In this document: positions 6,276-11,397 of the stretch, one piece after another
Layout of the letters: every line of letters begins with the position of its first letter
How positions within the stretch are numbered: the stretch's first letter is position 1
Source: Thermoplasmata archaeon
GTDB lineage: Archaea; Thermoplasmatota; Thermoplasmata; Thermoplasmatales; Thermoplasmataceae
Assembly: GCA_021835265.1 (NCBI GenBank)
Contig: JAKBQK010000384.1
Span: 1-11,397 of the forward strand
Direction of reading: 5' to 3'
Length of the DNA stretch: 11,397 nt
Position numbers and translations under genes: made by a program
The notes under the pieces: generated by a model
What the model saw: the letters and a program-made list of their open reading frames with translations, nothing else
Databases searched by the model: none
What the model was told of the DNA's origin: nothing

Positions 6276-8108
6276 TCACCTGCTATTAGCGCTGTACTGC
6301 TTCAATTCAAGTTCCTGCTTAATAACTGTAATTGAATCGAGACTTAAATAAATTTTTATATTACGGAAGTATGAATTCGATCTTATTTTTATGAAATCGT
6401 TCCCTTTCCCTATAACAGATATCTCCTTATTCAGCGATAATAATGAAAGATTGTTCTTTCCGGATAACCCCTTTAGAGTTAGGTTATAGCAACCGGGAGC
6501 AATGAGACCTACATTATAATAGCTTATTCCCTTATCTTTCTGGATTACTGATGATGAATTCTCATTCAAATAACCGTATATTACTGGTGATAAAACTGAA
6601 TTAAGCTGATATAGGGCGACTCCCTTATAGAAATAAGTGAGTTTATAATTAAAATTATTTAGCAGGTAATTTATTTTAATTATGGGAGAATTATTAACAT
6701 GAATCCCTGTTGCAACAGGCGATGTGAAAAAATAACTGTAAGGATCTGTTATGATATAATCTGGAATAGTTGTATTGAAATTAGAATTTAGACAGACTGG
6801 CATATATCCCTGTTCCAACTCAGGTAAGTTTCCTGCTATTAATACTGAAGAACCATGTGGAATATTGTTGATGAATGACATTAGATAGCCATCAGCCTTT
6901 GTTGGAATTATCTTTTCATATGTGCTATAAAGGATGGTTGAAGACCCCACGACGTATTCTTCCTGAGGATGATCATTCTGCTGTGCTGGAATTAAATTTC
7001 CTATAGGCGTAAAGAGATAGAAAAGAATTATGTTTAAAATTAGTATAATCACAAGCAATTTTCTAATATTGAACCTCTTTCCTGATATTTTAATGAATCT
7101 TCTCAACCCAAATATAAATGCAATGAACAGTGTTGATACATAAAGACTTGGATACTGGAAAAACATCTGAGATTCATAAGGTAGGTATGAATTTGTAAAG
7201 AGGAGTAAGCCATAGGGTAAGAGTAAAATCAAAAATTCAATTCCAAGAAGAGGTATAAAGAGAAATGGTAACATGATTCTGACAAAAAATTCAGCCTTAA
7301 ACCATACATTACCATAAATCCCAGGGTTAAGATTTATGCCAATATAGTGGGAGGGGTAAAATTTTAGGGAATATATGCTTGGGAGAATAAATATTATTAT
7401 CGCAAATATTGCCTCTGATAATTCATACTTCATAATATTGAATTTACCAGATGATATCCATCTCTGCATAACCATGATAGCAAGGAACAGGAATACAATC
7501 ACTGGAGACATTAGGTCTGTGATAGAAGCCAGAGAGAGGAAAATCAACCACTTTGATGTATCTCTTCTAATATAATAATATACTCCTAGCAGGAAGAATG
7601 TTGGAAAGAATGCCATATAATGGAAATCAAACCAGAATACACCTGATAGTGGATAATAGAGATAAAATATTAAACTGATCAAAAGGGCAAATTTTTTTGA
7701 CTTTAACACTTCGCTGGCGATCAAATAAACTACAACTCCAGAAAATGATAGAAAAAAATCCTGTAGAAAAAGGAGAAAATATTCTTTTGGAAATAGAGCA
7801 TAAATAAATCCAATAGGGATATATATTAGCTTATTTGTGGCTACTCCACCACTCATTACCTGTCCAAGAAAGGTCTGCCCGTAAATTACGTTATATGCAA
7901 GGGATGCATTAACTCCCAGATCATAAACATTCTCTGAAAATGATAAATATCTCAAATATGAAATTGATGAGTAAATTACTGAAAAAGAAATAAAAAGAAA
8001 TAAAACCCATCTAATTTTCCATATTTCCTTGTAGATCTTTCCAATGCTAAAGTTTCTTTTGGATTTCTGATTTTTAGGGATATCCTCTTTATCACCTTCA
8101 TTAAACAT
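6276..8108 (-). CDS. DUF2079-type polytopic membrane protein, putative GT-C glycosyltransferase, with exported C-terminal domain
   Basis: Integral membrane protein of 610 residues from ATG 8108; a TTG directly before it at 8111 is an alternative start. DUF2079 proteins are GT-C-like and are thought to act in extracytoplasmic sugar transfer, but their reaction is not established. Positions here count from the TTG. Supporting features are YDLG (63-66) after the first helix, FDFHYMAFFP (161-170), and a late Y-x-S-Q-x-x-x-Q-Y segment (312-320). About nine or ten helices run to residue 370. In many family members a K-E-D follows the histidine motif; here the corresponding place seems to read I-T-D-L (197-200). 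After the last helix come about 240 exported residues with several sequons. The last hundred look like an added beta domain with a P-G-x-Y-x-L turn. It leads the minus-strand block and shares the divergent region with the GT4 operon. Confidence 0.75.
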   Translation of the reverse strand: MFNEGDKEDIPKNQKSKRNFSIGKIYKEIWKIRWVLFLFISFSVIYSSISYLRYLSFSENVYDLGVNASLAYNVIYGQTFLGQVMSGGVATNKLIYIPIGFIYALFPKEYFLLFLQDFFLSFSGVVVYLIASEVLKSKKFALLISLIFYLYYPLSGVFWFDFHYMAFFPTFFLLGVYYYIRRDTSKWLIFLSLASITDLMSPVIVFLFLAIMVMQRWISSGKFNIMKYELSEAIFAIIIFILPSIYSLKFYPSHYIGINLNPGIYGNVWFKAEFFVRIMLPFLFIPLLGIEFLILLLPYGLLLFTNSYLPYESQMFFQYPSLYVSTLFIAFIFGLRRFIKISGKRFNIRKLLVIILILNIILFYLFTPIGNLIPAQQNDHPQEEYVVGSSTILYSTYEKIIPTKADGYLMSFINNIPHGSSVLIAGNLPELEQGYMPVCLNSNFNTTIPDYIITDPYSYFFTSPVATGIHVNNSPIIKINYLLNNFNYKLTYFYKGVALYQLNSVLSPVIYGYLNENSSSVIQKDKGISYYNVGLIAPGCYNLTLKGLSGKNNLSLLSLNKEISVIGKGNDFIKIRSNSYFRNIKIYLSLDSITVIKQELELKQYSANSR

Positions 8109-8142
8109 CAAATCTACTTCGTAACTGTGATCAATTCAATGG

Positions 8143-8150
8143 TTTAAAAT
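8143..8150 (-). promoter_or_regulatory. TATA-like box for the DUF2079 gene
   Basis: ATTTTAAA on the minus strand, centred about 39 bases before ATG 8108. Transcription would begin near 8121 and leave a leader of about a dozen bases without a clear Shine-Dalgarno sequence. Confidence 0.35.
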
Positions 8151-8160
8151 TATGCAATAT

Positions 8161-8176
8161 CGAAAACATATATAAT
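8161..8176 (+). promoter_or_regulatory. BRE and TATA box of the plus-strand glycosyltransferase operon
   Basis: CGAAAA (8161-8166) precedes ATATATAAT (8168-8176), whose centre is 24 bases before ATG 8196. The spacing indicates a leaderless transcript. Its TATA box lies only about 18 bases from that of the divergent gene, so the two promoters probably compete for space or share any regulator that binds here. Confidence 0.5.
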
Positions 8177-8195
8177 CAGAGGCAATGCTGAACCA

Positions 8196-9308
8196 ATGTC
8201 GATAGCCATCTTTCTGACAACTGACCTAAAAATGGGCGGAGGAGTGGAAAGATGGACTTTGAATACAGTAAAAGGAAGACCAAATGATCAAAAGATAATA
8301 ATTATTTCGACAGATTATGCTGATAGAGCCAGATTTTCAGTGGTCAATCAAATTTCACAAATTGACCATGAACAAAAACTTAATTTGATTGAAAATAAAT
8401 TTAATTTTTTGAGAAGATCTAAAATGCTTTCTTTCCTCTTAGATAACGCAATTATACCAATTATGCTGACATTTTTTAAAAGATCATATTCCAAAAAATT
8501 AAATTTGTCGGGCGTTGAAATAGTATATTTAACAAAGAACCAGTACTGGAAACTGTTTAAAGGAAAGAAGATAGTTGGAAGTAATCATACAGAATTTGGC
8601 AATGATGGTTTTATCTCCAGACTAAAGGCAAAACTGTACAGAAGTGGTATAATCTACAGGGATATCTCATATTTTCACGTATTTCCAGGCAGGGAAAAAA
8701 TAGAGAAAATTATAGGAACGAAAGCCGAAGTTGCAGTCATTCCAAATGGCACTACATCCAGAAACTGTAATAAAAAAACAGGAGATTTAACCAGATTTCT
8801 CTTTGTTGGGAGACTTGAAACAATAAAGGGTATTCAAATTCTGCTTACTGCATGGACAAACATCAAAAGAGAAGATTGTTACCTTGATATTGTTGGTGCT
8901 GGAACACTGACGAAGGATAGCTATTTAGGATTAAAAAATGTAAATTTCCGGGGAATTGTAAGTGATGAGGAACTAAATAAAATATATTGCAAAAGCGATG
9001 TTTTTATTTACCCTACTCTCTGGGACTCGTTTCCAAACACAATTATAGAAGCTATGTCAGCGGGCTGTAAGATAATAACCTCCAGATTTCTGAAAGGAGC
9101 CTTTGGTGGAAACGGAAACGAATCGTTTCTGACTTTCGTAGAACCGAATACAAGTTGCATTATAGAAGAGATAAATAAGGCTGCAGACAACCTGGATGAA
9201 ACCAGAAAGCAGGGAGAACTAACCTATGAATTCTTTAGAAAGAACTATGAATTAGCCATGGTCAATGAGAAATTTTACAACTTTTTAAACAAAATAAGAA
9301 ACGAATGA
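8196..9308 (+). CDS. GT4-family glycosyltransferase
   Basis: A 370-residue soluble GT-B enzyme, probably a retaining transferase moving a sugar from a nucleotide donor to a growing lipid-linked or surface glycan in the cytoplasm. The N-terminal domain has the glycine loop M-G-G-G-V-E-R (13-19). The C-terminal donor domain shows FVGRLETIKG (203-212), with Arg206 and Lys211 at phosphate-binding positions, then DIVGAGT (231-237), FRGIVSDEEL (251-260) and the E-x7-E region as WDSFPNTIIEAM (276-287). The first acidic residue is therefore Asp277 instead of Glu, a common substitution, with Glu285 retained. Length is usual for the family. Start ATG 8196 fits the TATA box 24 bases upstream; an earlier ATG at 8185 closes after a few codons. 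It is the first gene of an operon and its stop overlaps the next start by ATGA. Donor and acceptor cannot be told from sequence. Confidence 0.88.
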   Translation: MSIAIFLTTDLKMGGGVERWTLNTVKGRPNDQKIIIISTDYADRARFSVVNQISQIDHEQKLNLIENKFNFLRRSKMLSFLLDNAIIPIMLTFFKRSYSKKLNLSGVEIVYLTKNQYWKLFKGKKIVGSNHTEFGNDGFISRLKAKLYRSGIIYRDISYFHVFPGREKIEKIIGTKAEVAVIPNGTTSRNCNKKTGDLTRFLFVGRLETIKGIQILLTAWTNIKREDCYLDIVGAGTLTKDSYLGLKNVNFRGIVSDEELNKIYCKSDVFIYPTLWDSFPNTIIEAMSAGCKIITSRFLKGAFGGNGNESFLTFVEPNTSCIIEEINKAADNLDETRKQGELTYEFFRKNYELAMVNEKFYNFLNKIRNE

Positions 9309-10144
9309 CTGTTTTGGGAAAAATGAAGACAACTAAAAGATTTTTACATATGAATAAATTAGCTTCTATGAATATACTTGTTACGGGAAGCAAAGGGTTC
9401 ATAGGAACAGAGATCATGAAGTGCCTTCAGGAAAATGGATATAGTCCGGATGGCGTAGATATTGGAGATAGTGTAGATGAAAAAAAGAAATATGATATTA
9501 TACTTCACTTTGGAGCCAGAACACTCATAAGGAATTCATTTTCTAAACCATATGAGTATTTTGAAGATGGATTAGGTCTTACCATGAAATATCTTGAGCT
9601 TGCCAGAAAACATGATTCACTATTCCTCTTCCCTTCATCAGGATCAACTGCTGAACCTTCTAATCCCTATTCCCTAACCAAAAAACAGGCTGTAGAATGG
9701 ATAAACCTTTACAGAAAACTGTATTCCACAAGAGTAATCATCTTCCGCCTTTTCAATATATATGGAACGACTGCAAGAAAGGGTGCAGTATATCTTTTTA
9801 CCAATGCAGCACTTAAAGAACAGACCGCAACAATCTATGGAGATGGAAGCCATGTAAGGGATTACGTCAATGTGCTTGATTTAGCCAAAACAGTTCTTGA
9901 AGTTGTAAATGGAAATATAAACCCGGGAGATTATGAAATTGGTTCTGGTGTGGGAACGAGTGTTAATGAAGTTATATCAATGGTAGAAAAGGTAACTGGA
10001 AAAAAGTTAAAAACAGAGAAAAAGCCGTTCATAGTTGATGAAGCAGACGAATTGATAGCCCATAATACAATTGTAAAGAACCCGATGAAACTTATTGACG
10101 GTATAAAGTTAATAAGGGACAGTCTTGTAACGGAAAACAAATGA
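9305..10144 (+). CDS. Compact NAD-dependent nucleotide-sugar epimerase/dehydratase (extended SDR)
   Basis: Makes or modifies a nucleotide sugar for the neighbouring transferases, most likely by 4-epimerisation or a related NAD-dependent step. Visible are the Rossmann motif T-G-S-K-G-F-I-G (27-34), HFGAR (68-72) in the place of the usual H-x-A-A, a serine-rich PSSGST loop, catalytic Y-S-L-T-K (Tyr122, Lys126), NIYG and the substrate-side R-D-Y-V-N-V-L-D-L-A (185-194). The stretch between the cofactor-binding Asp (52) and HFGAR is only about 15 residues, shorter than in standard UDP-glucose 4-epimerases. The beta3 segment with its D-hydrophobic pair appears to be missing, and the total is short. 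ATG 9305 overlaps the previous stop as ATGA; ATG 9368 (M22, MNILVTG) is the usual family start and may be the true one. Exact substrate unknown. Confidence 0.85.
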   Translation: MTVLGKMKTTKRFLHMNKLASMNILVTGSKGFIGTEIMKCLQENGYSPDGVDIGDSVDEKKKYDIILHFGARTLIRNSFSKPYEYFEDGLGLTMKYLELARKHDSLFLFPSSGSTAEPSNPYSLTKKQAVEWINLYRKLYSTRVIIFRLFNIYGTTARKGAVYLFTNAALKEQTATIYGDGSHVRDYVNVLDLAKTVLEVVNGNINPGDYEIGSGVGTSVNEVISMVEKVTGKKLKTEKKPFIVDEADELIAHNTIVKNPMKLIDGIKLIRDSLVTENK

Positions 10145-11229
10145 ATATTGCACAAACCAGTCATCATTACTACCCACATTCCGGTGGAACTGAAACTGTA
10201 GTAAAGACTGTGGTAGATGCATTGGCTTTAAGGAATAATACGGTTCATGTTTTTTCCGACTATGAAGACCTGAAGCAATTAAAGGATGAGAAAAACATAT
10301 TATATCACGGTATTAGACTAAAAAGAGTGGGGAAGTTCAGGTTCCCGGCATCCGGATACTGGAAAGAAATTGAAGATTCTGATTGCGATATTCTTCATGT
10401 GCAGGGACAGAGGGTATGGAGCTCTGATTACCTTTATACTCACCTGAATAGAATCAAATCAAAGAAAGTTTTTACTGCTCATGGCTATTATCAGCTAATT
10501 TACGGCGGTATGATTAACAGGCTTTATTATGGCAGGTTTATGCCCTCATTTCTCAATAAATTTGATAAGGTAATCTGTCTAACAGATGTGGAAAAGCGAA
10601 TTTCTGAGAGAATGTTTCCTAAAATAACAAATAAAATAACTGTTCTTCCAAACCCTGTGGATTTCAAAAGGATGGATGAAATTTCATTAGACAGGGGTGT
10701 TCTGGAAAAATACAATCTGGTTGAAAAAAACTTTTTTATACATGCAGGTGGGCTTCAGAGGAATAAAAATATTGAATTTATACTGGAAGCAATGAAGGGG
10801 TTAAAAATTCCATTAGTTCTATGTGGAAACATACCAGATACTAATTATTTTGAAGAAATTAAGTTAAAAGCCACTCAGATGAAAGTGGAGATAAGGGTAC
10901 TGGGTTCCATAAATGAGGATGAACTATTTTCACTTATTAGAAAAGCGAGGTTTTACCTATCTGGATCTATCTTTGAAGGATTCGGCATATCCATGGTTCA
11001 AGCATCCTATCTTGGTACTATGGTAATCGCAAACAACGCAGGCATTGCCACCGAACTACAGGAGATGGGGGGTCTAAAAATTGCAAATAGCCCAGAACAG
11101 ATGCGAAAGATTATTGATAGTGAAATGAAGATAGAGGATCATGAACAATTGAAAGAATCTCTAAAAAAAAGATTTTCAAAGGATGAAATAATAGACAGAT
11201 TGATAAAGCTCTACGGAGAGTTGATATGA
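10141..11229 (+). CDS. GT4-family glycosyltransferase with a Gln in place of the second conserved Glu
   Basis: A 362-residue cytoplasmic GT-B protein. The N-terminal part has HHYYPHSGGTE (8-18), a strong GT4 acceptor-domain signature, D-I-L-H-V-Q-G (83-89) and F-T-A-H-G (111-115). The donor domain has LPNPVD (169-174), HAGGLQRNKN (201-210; Lys209 kept, Gly204 at the usual Arg of GRL), VLGSINEDEL (253-262) and IFEGFGISMVQASYLG (277-292). The E-x7-E motif is thus Glu279 with Gln287, so the residue that normally contacts the nucleotide ribose is changed while the surrounding motif is intact. The protein may still be active, use a different donor, or have lost activity. The ATG overlaps the previous stop as ATGA, and its own stop overlaps the next ATG the same way, which indicates coupled translation. 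Confidence 0.87.
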   Translation: MNIAQTSHHYYPHSGGTETVVKTVVDALALRNNTVHVFSDYEDLKQLKDEKNILYHGIRLKRVGKFRFPASGYWKEIEDSDCDILHVQGQRVWSSDYLYTHLNRIKSKKVFTAHGYYQLIYGGMINRLYYGRFMPSFLNKFDKVICLTDVEKRISERMFPKITNKITVLPNPVDFKRMDEISLDRGVLEKYNLVEKNFFIHAGGLQRNKNIEFILEAMKGLKIPLVLCGNIPDTNYFEEIKLKATQMKVEIRVLGSINEDELFSLIRKARFYLSGSIFEGFGISMVQASYLGTMVIANNAGIATELQEMGGLKIANSPEQMRKIIDSEMKIEDHEQLKESLKKRFSKDEIIDRLIKLYGELI

Positions 11230-11397
11230 TAGAAAAAGTCTCTGTAGTAATAACTGCCCATAATAGAAAAAAATATCTTTTGGAGGCAGTTAACTCAGTG
11301 TTGCATCAGGTGAATCCTGGTGTTGAAATTGAAATCGTAGTAGTGAAGAATTTCGTTGACGATAAAATAGATTCTTTCCTCATGAATTCTGGTGCAG
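11226..11397 (+). CDS. GT2-family glycosyltransferase, 3' truncated by the window edge
   Basis: Only the first 57 codons are present. The opening V-S-V-V-I-T-A-H-N-R-K-K-Y-L-L-E-A-V-N-S is the typical first strand and helix of an inverting GT2 (GT-A fold) enzyme, followed by V-L-H-Q. The second strand reads E-I-V-V-V-K-N-F-V-D-D-K-I-D, whereas most GT2 proteins have VVDDxSxD there, so the uracil-contacting Asp seems replaced by Lys-Asn with acidic residues three or four places later. The ATG at 11226 overlaps the preceding stop by ATGA, making this at least the fourth gene of the operon. Catalytic DXD and acceptor domain lie outside the window. Confidence 0.8.
   Translation, partial: MIEKVSVVITAHNRKKYLLEAVNSVLHQVNPGVEIEIVVVKNFVDDKIDSFLMNSGA

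Noticed and set aside
9305..9367. Frameshift or fusion at the N-terminus of the epimerase because of 21 extra residues before MNILVTG.
   Set aside because: The extra residues are explained more simply by start choice: ATG 9305, 9323, 9350 and 9368 are all in frame.

Overview
The window is low-GC DNA that reads like a thermoacidophilic euryarchaeon of the Thermoplasmatales type (Ferroplasma, Cuniculiplasma or Thermoplasma relatives). This placement is an inference. It rests on AT-rich TATA boxes sitting 24-28 bases before ATG codons with little or no leader, heavy use of AGA/AGG/ATA codons, a DPM-synthase/GtrA fusion of archaeal style, and secreted domains crowded with N-x-S/T sequons. No RNA gene, IS element, integrase or CRISPR array was seen.

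Nearly everything concerns making or displaying surface glycans. At the left edge (1-960, plus) lies the 3' end of a membrane-anchored, sequon-rich surface protein. It has two PEGA-like repeats and a short cytoplasmic CxxC...HxH tail. Converging on it is a minus-strand block read from about 8108 down to 968: a DUF2079-type polytopic protein, a GT-C type membrane glycosyltransferase, a polyprenyl/dolichyl-phosphate sugar synthase fused to GtrA, and a second, longer GT-C enzyme. The two GT-C proteins are paralogues along their whole shared length, including a C-terminal extracytoplasmic beta-rich domain; the longer one carries a further domain of about 190 residues. A plausible reading is that the synthase makes a lipid-phosphate sugar, GtrA helps present it on the outer face, and the GT-C/DUF2079 proteins transfer it there.

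A short divergent promoter region (8112-8195) separates this block from a plus-strand operon (8196 to beyond the right edge): GT4 glycosyltransferase, compact NAD-dependent sugar epimerase/dehydratase, second GT4 enzyme, and the start of a GT2 enzyme. Every junction in this operon is a 4-base ATGA overlap. These are cytoplasmic enzymes that would build a lipid-linked or surface glycan.

Two gene starts are odd. The open frame of the DPM synthase clearly continues upstream through its conserved first strand (LSIIIPTYNE) but has no ATG/GTG/TTG. A well-placed leaderless ATG exists one frame away, across a run of six G; seven G would join them. The shorter GT-C gene likewise has an open, homologous N-terminal membrane segment upstream of its first ATG but no ordinary start codon. 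The best candidate for something undescribed is the module of paired GT-C enzymes with exported beta domains, the DUF2079 protein and the DPMS-GtrA fusion.
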